Shown: positions 11,201-23,861 of the stretch, in pieces
How positions within the stretch are numbered: position 1 is the first letter of the stretch
Layout: each line of letters opens with the position of its first letter
NCBI RefSeq assembly: GCF_001659605.2
Contig: NC_035173.2
Location: 9,199,413-9,263,412 of the forward strand
DNA from: Manihot esculenta
Taxonomy: Eukaryota > Streptophyta > Magnoliopsida > Malpighiales > Euphorbiaceae
Length of the DNA stretch: 64,000 nt
Reading direction: 5' to 3'
Notes under the pieces: generated by a model
Seen by the model: only the letters and a program-made list of their open reading frames with translations
What the model was told of the DNA's origin: nothing
The model's database searches: none
Program-made: the position numbers and the translations under genes

Positions 11201-13290
11201 TGGCTGGTTATTACAGGAGGTTCGTTCAGGACTTCTCAAAGATTGCAGCTCCTCTAACCAGATTGACCAGAAAGAACCAGAGGTTCGTATGGACCGATCA
11301 GTGTGAAGAAAGTTTTGAGGAGCTCAAGAAGAGGTTAACCTCAGCACCAGTGTTAGCTCTGCCGACTAGTAATGAGGACTTCACAGTATTCTGTGATGCA
11401 TCCAGAGTAGGCTTGGGTTGTGTGTTGATGCAGAATGGCAGGGTGATCGCTTACGCCTCTAGACAACTGAAGAGGCATGAGTTGAATTACCCCACACACG
11501 ATCTTGAGATGGCAGCAGTCATCTTTGCACTCAAGATGTGGAGGCATTACCTCTATGGGGTAAAATGTGAGATCTTCACAGATCATAAGAGCCTGCAGCA
11601 CATCTTGAGTCAGAGAGATTTGAATTTGCGACAGAGAAGATGGGTAGAACTGCTCAGTGACTATGATTGCAAGATCCAGTACCATCCGGGTAAGGCGAAT
11701 GTCGTGGCAGACGCCCTAAGCCGGAAGTCACTAGGCAGTCTATCCCACATCATGGCAGAAAGGAGACCAGTGGTGAAGGAGTTGTACAAGCTCATTGAGG
11801 AAGGTCTACAGTTGGAGTTGTCTGGTACAGGTGCTTTAATAGCCCAGATGAGAGTGACACCTGTGTTTCTGGAGCAGGTGGCTCAGAAACAGCACGAGGA
11901 CCCAGCGTTAGTAAAGATTGCCAGGACTGTTCAGTCAGGCAAGAGTGAAGAGTTCAGATTTGATGATAAGGGGATCCTCCGCTATGGGAACAGACTATGT
12001 GTACCAGATGACGTGGGATTGAAAGGAGACATTATGAGAGAGGCTCATAATGCGAGATACAGCGTTCACCCCGGAGCCACCAAAATGTATCAGGATCTGA
12101 AGAGAGTATATTGGTGGCCAGCTATGAAGAGGGAAGTGGCACAGTTTGTGTCAGCCTGCGAGGTATGTCAGAGGGTGAAGCTGGAACATCAGAAGCCGGC
12201 TGGAATGCTTAACCCGCTACCTATTCCAGAGTGGAAATGGGAGAATATAGCTATGGACTTCGTAGTGGGGTTACCGGCGACGTCCAACAGATTGGACTCC
12301 ATATGGGTGATTGTGGACAGACTCACCAAATCTGCTCACTTCATCCCTGTCAGGAGTGGCTATTCTGTGGACAAGTTGGCGCAGGTGTACGTTGATGAGA
12401 TAGTCAGACTGCATGGGGTTCCTGTTTCAATAGTGTCAGATAGAGGGCCCCAGTTCACCTCCAGGTTTTGGCGGAGTCTGCAGAGTGCTATGGGTACCAG
12501 GTTGGATTTCAGTACTGCCTTCCATCCCCAGACTGATGGACAGTCAGAGAGGACCATCCAGACAATAGAAGATATGCTCAGAATGTGTGTGCTAGATTTT
12601 GGCGGTTCTTGGAGGCAACATCTACCTTTGGTGGAGTTTGCTTACAATAACAGTCATCATGCTAGCATAGGGATGGCTCCATATGAAGCTTTGTATGGGA
12701 GGAAGTGCAGATCACCTGTCTGTTGGGAAGAAGTTGGAGAGAGGTCCTTAGCAGGACCTGAGCTTGTTGAGATCACCAGCAGGGTGGTACCCATTATCAG
12801 AGAAAGGATCAAGACTGCTATGAGTAGGCAGAAGAGTTATGCAGACATTCGCAGAAGACTAGTAGAGTTTCAGGAGGGGGATCTGGTATTGCTTAAGGTG
12901 TCTCCTATGAAAGGAGTGGTTCGGTTCGGGAAGAAAGGTAAGCTGGCTCCACGATACATCGGACCCTTTGAAGTCCTGCAAAGGATTGGGAATGTGTCGT
13001 ACAAGCTGGACTTGCCTGCTTCAATGGAAAGAATCCATCCGGTTTTCCATGTTTCCATGTTAAGAAAGTTCGTGTCAGATCCGGGTAAGGTTCTCAGTGA
13101 GCCTGATGTGGAGATCCAAGAGGATCTCACCTATGTCGAACAGCCAGTACGGATCCTAGACACCCAGATCAGAAAGTTGAGAAACAAGGAAATCCCAATG
13201 GTGAAAGTCCTTTGGAACCACCACAATATGGAAGAATGCACTTGGGAGACACGGGAGTCTATGCTCCAGCAGTACCCTCATCTCTTTTAA
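8299..13290 (+). CDS. Gag-pol polyprotein of element A (chromovirus, Tekay/Del-like)
   Basis: A single uninterrupted frame of 1663 residues. The start is taken at ATG 8299 (M-R-G-T-R-R), since the frame upstream offers only GTG; B and C have the same ATG. Order, counted from 8299: a Pro/Tyr-rich gag N-terminus (to about 190), a retrotransposon gag domain (about 200-370), two Cys-rich knuckles (about 432-463; the second is [14 protein letters not shown]), retropepsin with D-P-G-A-S (about 550), reverse transcriptase with F-I-D-D (about 883), RNase H (about 1025-1140), integrase with H-H-C-C finger and D-D-E residues (about 1220-1500), a G-P-F/Y-like module and a terminal chromodomain (about 1615-1663). 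Gag and pol are fused without a frameshift. The protein would copy the element RNA in virus-like particles and integrate the DNA; chromodomains of this group bind histone marks. No inactivating change seen. Confidence 0.96.
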   Translation: MRGTRRSARLTGVPPEDEGMSARPPALPRAMSSRSNRDRAVRDPRRSLDLGRSRSVRGTVQGGMSEDVGDDMDVDQRRDGSLGMSMSEEGMGESQGGTQASGFVQPPHYPPFSQNPGYSMGGTSDYPSFSPYPTQMPYPPYYPPYPQYPMYPPPPYHPNPANPTTENVAPPPPPAAPTVPETQIPQPSSSGGSKVRMTDYMKLGAPQFETGDDPFVYLERVKAITDEIGADDSRAIQMAGFTLKCKKAREWFKGYVKPRVDSLSWEEFANEFAGWAFPDSSRELKMIEFEQLRQTDDMSVDEYTDRFMELLPFAGQDLSTDQKKSRRYIMKLHSRYSSLIQSADRESFHAIVDMARRMEASAIIEGKVKQSAAQPSGSKTPGKGKVDPSSLSSGSKRWSSTTKKFKKNKFWNKIKSGLGLGSGSSSGAENAVCKKCGRPHRGVCLVGTSACFRCGQEGHMARECPGAAFVAQSQQTASGSVAQPVAPAMTQASGRGRGRGSASSSAGFRGEGPSAPARIFTMTQQEADASNTVVAGNLVIGCSDVYALMDPGASHSFIAPRAVERLGLMVSELECPLWVSGPKCDPSVAESVCQCSPVFVEGRCMSADLVVLELTDFDVILGMDWLSTHGATLDCRDKVVRFRGQDGSEVVFRGDRRGTPRGLISSLQARRLLRRGCQGYLAHVRELNSQIREPAAVPVVNEFLDVFPDELPGLPPVREIEFEIELMPGTRPISIPPYRMAPAELKELKEQLQELVDKGFIRPSTSPWGAPVLFVRKKDGSLRLCIDYRQLNKVTTKNKYPLPRIDDLFDQLAGAGCFSKIDLRSGYHQLRIREEDVPKTAFRTRYGHFEFLVMPFGLTNAPAAFMDLMNRVFRQYLDHFVIVFIDDILVYSRNAEEHAHHLRIVLQTLREHGLYAKFSKCEFWLRSISFLGHVVSENGIEVDPKKVEAVTNWPRPTSVTEIRSFLGLAGYYRRFVQDFSKIAAPLTRLTRKNQRFVWTDQCEESFEELKKRLTSAPVLALPTSNEDFTVFCDASRVGLGCVLMQNGRVIAYASRQLKRHELNYPTHDLEMAAVIFALKMWRHYLYGVKCEIFTDHKSLQHILSQRDLNLRQRRWVELLSDYDCKIQYHPGKANVVADALSRKSLGSLSHIMAERRPVVKELYKLIEEGLQLELSGTGALIAQMRVTPVFLEQVAQKQHEDPALVKIARTVQSGKSEEFRFDDKGILRYGNRLCVPDDVGLKGDIMREAHNARYSVHPGATKMYQDLKRVYWWPAMKREVAQFVSACEVCQRVKLEHQKPAGMLNPLPIPEWKWENIAMDFVVGLPATSNRLDSIWVIVDRLTKSAHFIPVRSGYSVDKLAQVYVDEIVRLHGVPVSIVSDRGPQFTSRFWRSLQSAMGTRLDFSTAFHPQTDGQSERTIQTIEDMLRMCVLDFGGSWRQHLPLVEFAYNNSHHASIGMAPYEALYGRKCRSPVCWEEVGERSLAGPELVEITSRVVPIIRERIKTAMSRQKSYADIRRRLVEFQEGDLVLLKVSPMKGVVRFGKKGKLAPRYIGPFEVLQRIGNVSYKLDLPASMERIHPVFHVSMLRKFVSDPGKVLSEPDVEIQEDLTYVEQPVRILDTQIRKLRNKEIPMVKVLWNHHNMEECTWETRESMLQQYPHLF

Positions 13291-13384
13291 GGTTAGATCT
13301 CTATGTGCTTGTGTGTTATGTATGTATGATATGTTGTATGCTATGCATGTGTTAGTTGAGGAACATTCGGGGACGAATGTTCTT

Positions 13385-13397
13385 AAGGGGGGGAGAA
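13385..13397 (+). other. Polypurine tract of element A
   Basis: AAGGGGGGGAGAA directly precedes the 3' LTR at 13398. An inverted motif, GAACATTCGGGGACGAATGTTC, lies just upstream at about 13361-13382 and is also kept in B and C, so it may be functional. Confidence 0.88.
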
Positions 13398-15632
13398 TGT
13401 AATACCCGGCTAGACTCCGGTATCGGAATTCCTACCGTCCGGTGGAATCTCGGATGTCGGAAAACCTCTAGAAGGGTAAAAGCATGTTTTCATGAAATGT
13501 TTTCATGTTTTAATGATTTTAAATACGATTTTTAAAAGAGTTTTTGCATGAAAAGTCTTTGGAGGAAAACTCAGGTTCGGCCGCCGAAAGTCAAGTTCGG
13601 CCGCCGAACATGCATGCGTTTTGGAGGCACGTTAGGCCCCCGAAAGCATGAGTGAGGGAAGTCCAGGTTCGGCCGCCGAAAGTCAAGTTCGGCCGCCGAA
13701 CATTGCATGGATTCGGAGGCACATTCGGCCCCCGAACGTGGCCTGGCCAGCCACCTATAAAAGGGGCACTTAGCCGAAATGGGCAAGCTTTCTCCCATTT
13801 CCGGCCACAGCAAGCTTCCGACCTTCCCTTTGCAAATCTTGTGTTTTTCTTCCAAATCTCTTCCATTTTTCTTGAGTTTTAAACTCACATTGCAAGTTTT
13901 GAGCATTTAAACCAAGTTTTGGAGCTTGGGAGACTCAGGAGCCCATTTGCTTGGATCTCCGAGTTTAGGTCGTCTCTCTCTCGATCTTCAAGAGGTAAGA
14001 GCCGATCTTGAGCTCAATGTATGTTTTTAACAAGTTTTAAGTAGATTTATGGGGTAGAAATGCATGTTAGGGTTATTTGAATATTTGGGTTTATGTTATG
14101 ATTTTGAACAATGTATGTTGGTTTTTGTGTGTTTGAAGTGTTGTAGTTGGGGTATATGCTAGTTTGAGACCCCTAGGTGTAATGTATGATATGTATGCAT
14201 GTTTTAGAACTAGTTTTTGCATGATTTGAGCTTGGGAGGCGAAATGTGCATAGAGGAACTGAGTTTCTGCCCTTCGGGAGAAGCTCAGGTTCGGCCGCCG
14301 AAGTGACTTTCGGCCGCCGAACCCCCTTTGTGGAGGCAGCATTCGGCTGCCGAAGTTGCCCCCGAAAAGAGACTTTCGTCTCTGTCTGGGACTTTCGGCC
14401 GCCGAAGGTGCCGCCGAAAGTGCCTGACTTTCGGATCTGTCCAGGACTTTCGGCCGCCGAAGGTGCCGCCGAAAGTGCCCTGTTCAGCCATTTCATGCAT
14501 ATTTCTATGTGATGTTTTCATGATGTTTTAGGGGGTTTTTGGGGAGTCTATTAGAGTTATGTTCATCATGTTAGGTCCCTCATTTGAGTCCACCTGTGTA
14601 GGTTCGGACCCGAGGAACCGAGGACCTCAGCAGTGAGATAGCTGCTTCAGAGTCTGTAGAGCTTCAGCCAGAGGTGAGTGGAATAACTCTTATGCTTTTA
14701 AATAAATAAATCAGTTTTAGCATGATTCACGCATCATGAATGCCATGAGATAATAGGGTGTTGCATTAGACTCACGAATATGTTGCATTGCATATTATGT
14801 TTGATGATGTGGATGGATGTTGAATGATCCATTAGTCCCCCTATGCTATGATGATGATGATACGGTACGGAAGACCAGTGAGGCCCATTCTACGCCCCTG
14901 GCACTATGTAAGAGAAAGACCAGTGAGGCCCATTCTACGCCCCTGGCACAGTTGGACCATGTTATGTTATGTTATGTAAGAGAAAGACCAGTGAGGCCCA
15001 TTCTACGCCCCTGGCACAGTTGGTCCATGTAGGGGACTATTGGTGACAAATTCATCCTTGATGTGATTAGCTGTGGTGTGATGCATTTCATGTTATCATA
15101 TGTTTTAAATGTTTTACTATTCTGCTCACTGGGCTTTGTAGCTCACCCCTCTCCCCTAACCCCAGATGTGCAGATGCAGGGTAGATCAGGAGGTTAGCCA
15201 GAGTATCGAAGATATGTTTATGTAATAGTTAGACTGTGGACATGACAATTGTATTATGATGTAATGTAAAAAGTGTTTTAAGTTATGTTATGTAATTTGA
15301 ATATTGAGGATAGAGTTGTGCTTGACCAATACAGATTGTTAATCCCACTTGTATGTACATGGTCTTTATGATATGAGATATGAGGTTATGTTTCAGCCAA
15401 GCTTATGTATGATGAGATACCCCATTGGAGCATTTTGATGAGGGCTCCAGTGGAGGTTTATGTTATGTTTATGCTTATGTACAGGTTGAGCTTGGTTGTT
15501 ATATGAGTATTGTTGATCATGTATGGGATTAAACAGGATTACAGGTTATGTTAGGCTTGCTACGGTTCCTGGCGGCCTTACGCCGATTTGGATCCTAGCG
15601 CCGGTAGCGGTCCGGATTTCCGGGCTGTTACA
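13398..15632 (+). repeat. 3' LTR of element A
   Basis: A 2235-bp LTR, near-identical to 5725-8027 apart from one 68-bp unit and scattered single-base differences. It ends GGGCTGTTACA at 15632, followed by the target-site duplication ATATA. The U3 palindromes and TATA box (about 13756) are preserved. Confidence 0.95.
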
Positions 15633-15683
15633 ATATACCTCCTTGACTTCCTCTGATCTGTGTCCAAATTCTGTCCAGCATAC

Positions 15684-17755
15684 TGACAGAGCGCATTTTA
15701 GGCCATATTATCATGATCTTAATGATGTTTATTTGCACAGTTTCTGCCTAATTTGGTTGTTTTGTTCATGTTCTACATAAACTAGGTGTGAAAAGACATT
15801 CTGGAGAAAATGTGGTTAAAACTGCCAAAAAGTGCCAAATATGGAAAGTTCTAGAAAAGGAAAGTTTTCATATATGGAAAGTTCCAAATAAGGAAAGTTT
15901 CATATATGGAAAGTGCCAAACAAGGAAAGAGTCAAAGAGCGCAGCCAGCAAACTGTCCGAAATTCGAACTGCAGAATCCTTCCTGCCTTGTTTAGAACGT
16001 GTGCCAAGAAAGGAAAGTCTTCAAATAAGGCAAGTTTTCAGAAAAGGAAAGTCTTCAAATGAGGAAAGTGCAGAGGCAAAAGCAAATAAGGAAAGCTCGG
16101 TCAGAGGATTATTTAAAATTCAAATCGCAGATATTTCTTTCCTTATTCAAAGATGTGCACATACTGCAGCAGTCATATCTTCCAATTTAGGCAGCGAGAT
16201 CTCATGAAGGCACACTTGCCTCTTCTGCGTTCAACGTTTAAAATTCAAACGAAGGCTCCACCTAAAAAGGAAAGACTTGGCAGATCCACTTTCCCTTCTG
16301 CATTCAATGACTGCGCACCACTTGCCTCTTGCAACACAATCTGCGCGCCACTCCCTATTCAGGAAGGAGATCTCTATGCACTTGGCCTTCATACAGTCCA
16401 GATTCATAATTCAATAGAGGATCCATCTAAATAGGAAGTTTGGACAGCAAATATTTCCTATACAGTGCTGTCCGCGCGCCTACCTCTTCTGCAAAGCCTG
16501 ATCCGCGCGCCTCCTTCCCTTTCAGTGCTATCCGCGCGCATGCCTCTCTCCTGCAGAGCAAGCCACGACTTTTCTTCCTCTATTGGCATCCTTGGATCGC
16601 TCTTCCTTCCTTTTCAGACACAAGGTACGCTCCTTTCCTATTCTGAAAGCCATCTGCGCGCACCTGCCTTCTGAAGTGCATGCACTACGATTCTTTCCTC
16701 TTCTGCAACAACTTGGGCAGCAACTTGGGCAGCCTCTACACTAATAAGGAAGACCTAGGCAGCATCAAAACTCTATAAAAAGGTACTCTCTTTGGCAGCC
16801 ACGAATTTGGACACTTTCAGACTCATCTTCTCCTTCTCCATCCGGATCAAGCAAGGCCGCGCCTCCACCACCTTCGGCTTCTTCTTTTCTTCTTCTACCT
16901 TTCTTTATGGTTTTTGTTTCAGCCATGAGTGGCTGAAACCTTTCATTCTAGTTGAAGATCAAGTGAAGCTTTAGTTGTATTGTGGATTGAGAGACTTGGA
17001 CATTCATTGTTTTACCTTTTGTTATTCAGTATTCTTGTGATTTCATGCTTAAGGATATTATTGCTTTGTTATTTAAGATCTCCATTGATTTTTGTTGCAA
17101 AGTGATATATTGTTGTTTTGAATGATTTTAAGTCCGTATTTGCTTGAATCGTTTAAACATAAGAACACTTGGTGCACAACCAAGGAAATTGCATGATCTA
17201 GTGTTGTCTCCATGCATGTGGGTGACTAGAATTGGTTCTCTCCATTACTTTATGCGATTGACTTTTGCAAAAGGCCTAAGGCTCAAAGACGTTCTTTGGC
17301 AATTGTTAATTAGTAATTGATTGGTGGACTTTCCCTAATTAATTTAATCTAAAAGAGAGACTATGGATGTGAGAAGCTTCTTCAATCTCCATGGCCAATT
17401 TATTGAATCAACAAAGGAACTTTTGAGTCAATGATCAATCCCATCAACTAAAGTGGATCTAAATCTTCAACTAGAGCTTTTACCATCATTGTTTTACCCT
17501 CAATTTACTTTCTGCTTACTTTTTAATTACTCTTTTCATTAGCTTAATCAAATCAATCTCAATACCCCCATTTTTACTTTACATGCACTTGCACTTTCTT
17601 TTCTTTTCTGCTCTCTTTAATTTGGTCTATTCAAGGAAGGTAAACGAGTATCAATTCCCTGTGGATACGATCCTCTTACCACTGTCTGCAATTTTAATAT
17701 TGTTGGTAGTTAAACAGGTTATTTATTTTGACCGGCTTCGACAACCGTTCTGTCA
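15684..17755. mobile_element. Solo LTR D (Athila/Tat-like, about 2.07 kb) inside element B gag
   Basis: A 2072-bp insert that starts TGACAG and ends CTGTCA (inverted ends) and is flanked by the perfect 5-bp duplication CATAC (15679-15683 and 17756-17760). It interrupts B gag; the matching uninterrupted sequence is in C near 36080. There is no coding capacity, primer site or second LTR, so it is a solo LTR from recombination between two LTRs. It has a TATA box near 16773, short repeats of a 'ggaaagt' motif (about 15840-16100), clustered GCGCGC motifs (about 16340-16660) and a tail with 'ccctgtggatacgatcc', a phrase I associate with LTR ends of the Athila/Tat branch. Sequence is unrelated to the A/B/C LTRs. 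The TATA box suggests plus orientation. Confidence 0.85.
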
Positions 17756-18694
17756 CATACGGCAACAGCTCCAAGAATCTATCTATATACTCATCCACGC
17801 TCATCTCATCTGTTTGCCTCAACTGCTCAAACTCAATCATTTTCAGCTCCCTGGACTGTCAGGGAAAGCCCATCCTGCAAACTCATTTGCAAACTCCTCC
17901 CATGATAGGCTGTCCAACCTCGGGTTCACATAGTTCTTAAACCACTCTCAGGCCTTCTTGCATTTTAGTGTGAACCCAGCCATCTGAATGGCTCTACTGT
18001 CATCATCTCCTATCTCATCTGTAATTGTCTTAACCCTCTCAAGGTATACAAACGGGTCATCACCGGTTTCAAACTAGGGAGCACCCAGCTTCATGTAGTC
18101 GGTCATCTTGACCTTGCTCCCACCAGATGAGCTAGGCTTAGGCATTTGGATTTCTGGGACAGTAGGTGCTGCTGGTGGTGGAGGAGGTGCAGCATCCCCT
18201 GGGGTAGGGTTTGTTGTACCTGGATAGAAAGATGGGGGTGGGTACATGGGGTACTGTGGGTACGGTGGGTAGAAAGGTGGGTATGGCATCTGAGAGTGAT
18301 AAGGGTTAAAACTGGGGTAATCTGATGTGCCTCCCATCGAATACCCGGGATTATATGAAAAGGGTGGGTAGTAAGGTGGCTGAACAAATCCCGAGGCCTG
18401 AGTGCCTCCTTGGGACTCTCCCATTCCCTCTTCCGACATACTTACTCCGAGGCTGCCATCCCTCCTCTGATCCACATCCATCTGATCCCCCACATCCTCT
18501 GATATATCCCCTTGCACTGTTCCCCTCACTGATCTGCTTCTACCCAGATCCAAAGACCTTCTAGGGTCTCTTACTGCTCTTTCTCTGCTGGACCTACTAG
18601 ACATTGCCCTAGGCAATGCAGGAGGACGGGCATCAGTGCCCTCGTCCTGGGGTGGTACTCCAGTCAATCGTGCAGATCGACGAGTTCCTCTCAT
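17756..18694 (-). pseudogene. Element B gag, N-terminal part, broken
   Basis: Minus-strand start of B gag. ATG is at 18692-18694 (M-R-G-T-R-R, as in A and C). The Pro/Tyr-rich N-terminus and the first half of the gag domain are recognisable. In-frame stops: 18074-18076 (CAG to TAG) and 17948-17950 (CGA to TGA). A 1-bp deletion near 17853 shifts the frame relative to C. The gene continues across D at 15638-15683 and then across A at 5724. The B leader between this ATG and the primer site (18695-18940) holds nothing else that I can see. Confidence 0.9.
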
Positions 18695-18940
18695 CCTGTT
18701 TACTGAAAAACAGCACACATCACATAAACATTAGCATCAAATGGTTCATGTGCAAACACATGAACCCGCATCACATACATAGCATATCATTAATGCACAT
18801 GCATAAAATCATGGCATTTCACATTATCATTGAAGACAGGACTCTACATCCTATCTTAGTGGACATGATCTTCCTATTGTGCTTGACCTTCTATAACATC
18901 TATGAGCCCGACACTCTAGGTCCGACCATATGAACCTAGG

Positions 18941-18952
18941 GCTCTGATACCA
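18941..18952 (-). other. Primer-binding site of element B
   Basis: GCTCTGATACCA on the plus strand is TGGTATCAGAGC on the minus strand, complementary to initiator tRNA-Met, three bases from the 5' LTR end at 18956. Confidence 0.92.
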
Positions 18953-18955
18953 ATC

Positions 18956-21900
18956 TGTAACGACCCGAAAATCCGGTCCGCTACCGGCTCTAGGATACAA
19001 GTCGGCATAAGGCCGCCGGGATCCGTAGCAAGCCTAACATTCATCCTGTGAACCTATTTAATCCCACACATGATCAACACATACATAAAAATTTTGAACT
19101 TTCCTTATATTCAGTCATTCTTTCATTTATTCACCAAACTCAATCTGTGCATGCACTATACATAAACATAGTCATAAACATTAACTCCTCTTTGGAGTCT
19201 CATCATTGCCCCACTGGGGTGACATAACATGTATTGGGTTTGGTTTACAATAATCATCATTAAACATTAAGATCATGTATTAGAAAGGGATTAACATAAT
19301 ACTATGATCAAGCACAACTCTAAACTTTTATAAGCGTTATTGCATGACATTCTATATCATACTTTTACATGACTATACTCCATAACATAACAACATTTAT
19401 CATGTCCACTCTAGCTATTACATGACCATGACTTCAATACTCTTGCTGACCTCCTGGTCTACCTTATACCTGCAAACCTGGAGGTTAAGGGAGAGGGGTG
19501 AGCTTCTAGAGCCCAGTGAGCAGAATAGTAAAAACATATATTAACATTCATGCTTTCATGAAATGCTTCACATCACAGACAATTCACATCAAGGGTGAAC
19601 CTGTCACCAAATAGTCCCAGCATCGTATCCGTGCCAGGCCGTAGAATGGGGTCCTGGTCTTCCTGTCATATCATAACATTACTTACCATTGCCCCAGGGC
19701 CTCATCTGGCACCCGGTCTTCGCGTATCATACTGTGCCAGGCCGTAGAATGGTGTAACGACCCGAAAACCGATACCCTACCGTAACGGCCCGAACTGCCA
19801 CCGGCGCTAGGATCCAGATCGGCTTAAGGCCACCGGGACCCGTAGCAAGCCAAACATACCTCCTATCACCTGGTCAAATCCCATACATGATCAAAACTTT
19901 AACATAAAAACTCAAACATCTGAAGTACAAACCGAACCTGACCTGTATGCGACATAACTGAAAACATAAAAGGACCCCTACTAGAGCCCTCATCAAAACT
20001 CTAGCTGGGTCTACATAGCATACATCAAGCCGGAGTCACATCCAAAGAACCAAACCTAACATGTGCATGCATCAAGCCATAACACAAGACCTCCACTAGG
20101 GTCCTCATCCATTACCATAGCGTGGTACACAACACATGCCACAAGATTAGTTCAAACATAACTCAACATCTAGCATAACATACATCATGTATTAAACAGG
20201 GACTAACCAAGTCTCAGGGCCAAGCACAGTACTAATCCATAAACATAACTTTACATTACATTCTCTTACAAAACATTATATCAATGTACAATACATGTCC
20301 ACACTGAAAGTGCTAATCTAAAACTATTACATAAGCAAAACTTTTACTCTTGACGTCTTCCTGGCCTACCACTGACCTGCAAAACTGGGGTTAGGGGAGA
20401 GGGGTGAGCTAAAAAGCCCAGTGAGTAGAAACAAAGAAAACAGTTCATTAATTACATGCTTTCATGAAATGCGTCACAGCACAAACAAGTCATATCACGG
20501 ATTGGACCCAACCCCAAAACATCCCTTCCAGTCTCAGTATGCCCGGCCCAGCCGGGTCTCACAACCTTCATATGCCTAGCCCGACCAGGTCTTACAACAA
20601 CTGTATATGTATGCCTGGCCCGGCCAGGTCTCACAACATCTCTAGGGCTAGTGGAATTGTCCTTGGTCCAATCTCCATCAACAGTAAATAATGCAATGCT
20701 TCATATTCGTGTAACTAGTGCAATCAACCTATTACATATAAACATGATGCATGAACATGCTCTAGGCATTTGATTTCATAAAATAAAAGATTAAGTTAGT
20801 TCTACTCACCTCTGGCAGACGCTGGACCGACTCTGCAACTGCTAACGCTGATGGCCTCCTCGATCCCTCGGGTCCGATCCTACACAGGTGGACTCGAATG
20901 AGGTGCCAACACACTCTAAACAACTCATAAACAACTACCCAAAAACCCCCTAAAACATCACCCAAACATGCATAGAAAATAACCAAGAAATGGCTGGACA
21001 GGGCACTTTCGGCGGCACCTTCGGCGGCCGAACCCTTCCTCCAGAGACGAAACTCGGGCACTTTCGGCGGCACCTTCGGCGGCCGAAAGTCCCACTCCAG
21101 AGATGAAAGTCAGGCACTTTCGACGGCCGAATCCTTCCTTCGGCGGCCGAAAGTCTGCTTTCAAGCCAAAACTCAGCTTTCGGGGGCAAGGTTAGGCAGC
21201 CAAACCATGCATCCAAAGGCAGGTTCGGCGGCCGAAACCACCTTCGGCGGCCGAACCTGAGTTCTTCCCAGAGGGGCAGAACTCAGCTTCTCATGCATTC
21301 CAGCCTCCCAAACCTTCCAAACACCCCAAAACAAGCACCCAACTTTACCAAAACATGCATAAACCCTTAACCATGCACAAAGGAGTTTAAACAAGCTTAA
21401 ACTCCAACAAAGAACATCAAAAAGTACTCATAGGTAGCTTATGACCCACATAGGCCAAAACCACCAAAACAACCCATAATCTCACTTGCTCTTCCCCAAT
21501 CATGCATACACTCCCCCACAAGCATAAACTAGCTTAAAACTTCAACATATCATCACATAAACATATATAAACAGGCATAAGCATACATTGGGCATAAAAC
21601 CCACATAAACCTAAACATGCATATCTACCCATTAAAACTCCATTAAAACTTCATAGAATCTCATTAAAACACAAGGAGAGCAAGGATCTATACTTACCTC
21701 TTGAAGATCGAGGGGTGGTGCGATCCCTAACTCGGAGGTGTGGAGAATCCAAGCTCCAAAAGCTCCAAGCTCCCAAAACTTGATCTAAGCTTGAAAACTC
21801 TTCAAAATAACCATAGAACTCATGAAAACATGAAGGAGATGAAGAAAAACATGAAAACGGCCAAGGGAGGACAAAAACTCACCTGAGCTCGAGAAAGGGG

Positions 21901-23861
21901 AGAAAACTCGCCCATTTTCGATCTGAGGGTCCTTTATAGGTGGCCTGGTCAGAGACCTTCGGCAGCCTAACGTGCCCCCTAAACTCATGCATGTTCGGTA
22001 GCCGAACTTGACTTTCGGCGGCCGAACCTTGGCTCGTTCAAACAAGACTTTCGGAGGCCAAAGGCGCTCCCGAAGCCTTTCCATGTTCGGCGGCCGAACT
22101 TGACTTTCGGCGGCCGAACCTGGCAAACGCCTCCTTGGTCTTTTCTTTCCAAAACTCAATTCATTTTCATTTAAAACCATGAAATCAGTAAAAACATTTT
22201 AGAAAACACATTTTACCACTCTAGACGCCTCTGGCATCTTCAGAATTCCAGATTCCAACGGAGATTCCGCCAGAAAGTAAGGATTCCGATGCCGGAATCT
22301 AGCCAGATATTACAAATGGGGTCCTGGTCTTTCATACCATGCCAGGCCGTAGAATGGGGTCCTGGTCTTTCCTCAGGGACTAATTGGATCATGCAGCATT
22401 CACCCACATCCACAACAAAGAATGCAGTGCAACATATTCGTGGATTCTAATGCAACAACCTATTATATCACATGGCATTCGTGATGCATGAATCATGCTG
22501 AATCATTTATTATTTACTTTAAAATGTAAAGAGTTATTCCACTCACCTCTGGTTAGCTCAGACCAGACACTGGGGCAGCTGACTCACTGCTGGGGTCCTC
22601 GGTTCCTCGGGTCCTAACCTACACAGGTGGACTTAAATGAGGGACCAAACATCTATGAACATGACTCTAAAATACTCCCCAAAAACCCCCTAAAACACCT
22701 TAAAACATCCATAGAAAACATGCAAAGGAGGGCTAAACAGGGCACTTTCGGTGGCAGGTTCGGCGGCCGAAAGGCCCTCCAGAGCCGAAAGTCATGCACC
22801 TTCGGCGGCACTTTCGACGGCCGAAGGTTCCCTCCAGAGACGAAACTCATGCATGTTTGGCGGCACCTTCGGCGGCCGAAAGCCCCTTCCAGAGCCGAAA
22901 GTCATCTTTCGGGGGCAGGGTTCGGCAGCCGATTCATGCTACCACAGGCAGGTTCGGCGGCCGAAAGAACCTTCGGCTGCCGAACCTGGTTTCTCCCAAA
23001 AGGGCAGAAACTCAGCTCAACATGCATAAACGCCTCCCAACTCATTCAATCATGCATTTTCCTATTCTACAACATGCATACTCAAGCATACAAGCTCCTA
23101 GGGGCCTCAAACTATCCTAAACCCCATCTACAACACATCAAACATGAATATCCAACATACATTGCTCATAAACACACATTTAACCAAAAACTCAACATAA
23201 ACTTACACATGCATTTCTACCCCAAGAAACTTCATAAAACTTACTTAAAACATGAAAGGAACTATGGATCTACTCTTACCTCTTGTAGAACGAGAGGAGA
23301 GACGATCTGACTCGGAGAGGGGAGAGATCCGCTCTTTGGTCTCTAAGTTCCAAAACTTGCTCTTTTTGCTCAAATCTCTTCAAATCAACATAAAGCTTGT
23401 TAAAACATGAAAGATCGGAGGAAAAACATAAAAAACGAACCAAAGGAGAGCGTGAACTCACCGTGGCTGAAAATGGGGAGAAAACTCGTCCGTTTCAGCC
23501 ATGGAGCTCTTTTATAGAGCTGGCAGACCACCTTTCGGCAGCCGAACGTGCCCCCACATTTCATGCAAGTTCGGCGGCCGAACCTTTTAAGACTTTCGGA
23601 AGCCTAACATGCCCCCCTAAACCATGCCACGTTCGGCGGCCGAACTTGAGGTTCGGCGGCCGAACTTGAGGTTCAGCGGCCGAACCTGGAAATGCCTCCT
23701 TGGTCATTTTCATACAAAACTCAATTTCCTTTTCACTTAAAAACATCAAATACACTAAAACATTTTATAAAAACATGATTTTACCCTTCTAGAGGTTTTC
23801 GACATCCGAGATTCCACCGGATGGTAGGAATTCTGATACCGGAGTCTAGCCGGGTATTACA
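18956..23861 (-). repeat. 5' LTR of element B, split by solo LTR E
   Basis: On the plus strand it runs from TGTAACGACCC (18956) to GGGTATTACA (23861). Without E and one duplicated target site it is about 2.34 kb. The left piece is 18956-19752 and the right piece 22315-23861. The minisatellite block that E struck ('gccaggccgtagaatgg' units) continues on both sides. Palindrome clusters are at about 22740-22985 and 23530-23685. Confidence 0.92.
19753..22314 (-). mobile_element. Solo LTR E (Tekay/Del-like family) inside the 5' LTR of B
   Basis: A 2562-bp solo LTR flanked by the perfect duplication AATGG (19748-19752 and 22315-22319). Its ends, TGTAACGACCC and ATATTACA, match the family in minus orientation. 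It is a diverged subfamily: its tandem block (about 20530-20645) uses a 'cggcc(a/c)ggtct' type unit unlike the one in B, and it shows palindromic TTCGGCGGCCGAA arrays at about 21005-21255 and 22010-22120. No coding or primer site is present. Confidence 0.92.

Larger units (their letters stand above)
5725..15632 (+). mobile_element. Element A: complete Tekay/Del-like Ty3/gypsy LTR retrotransposon
   Basis: A 9.9-kb element with LTRs at 5725-8027 and 13398-15632, primer-binding site at 8031-8042, one long gag-pol frame and a polypurine tract at 13385-13397. It is flanked by the perfect 5-bp target-site duplication ATATA (5720-5724 and 15633-15637). It lies in the opposite orientation inside the gag gene of element B; the B sequence left and right of it joins to match the uninterrupted copy in C near 36030. 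The LTRs differ by one 68-bp repeat unit and, by eye, about a dozen substitutions over 2.2 kb, so this is a recent insertion. All parts needed for autonomous copying seem present. Confidence 0.96.
1..23861 (-). mobile_element. Element B: Tekay/Del-like Ty3/gypsy LTR retrotransposon, defective, left end outside window
   Basis: An LTR retrotransposon read on the minus strand. Its 3' LTR runs off the left edge (1-1595), its 5' LTR is at 18956-23861, and the internal region lies between. The primer-binding site is at 18941-18952 and a polypurine tract at 1596-1609. Three later insertions split it: A (5725-15632), D (15684-17755) and E (19753-22314). Joined in thought, gag, protease, RT, RNase H, integrase and chromodomain follow in the order expected of chromoviruses. 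B sits in the older Tat-like element H: H sequence resumes at 23862 (candidate TSD TGAAG at 23862-23866; the partner lies outside the window). Several nonsense codons and a frameshift make it non-functional. Confidence 0.93.

Noticed and set aside
15523..16974. ORFs within solo LTR D (for example 15788-16207)
   Set aside because: Low-complexity readings of short LTR repeats; no known domain and no start context.
20530..20645. Short repeats with spacers resembling a CRISPR array
   Set aside because: The units are tandem minisatellite repeats of an LTR in a plant genome; 'spacers' are parts of the unit and no cas genes exist.
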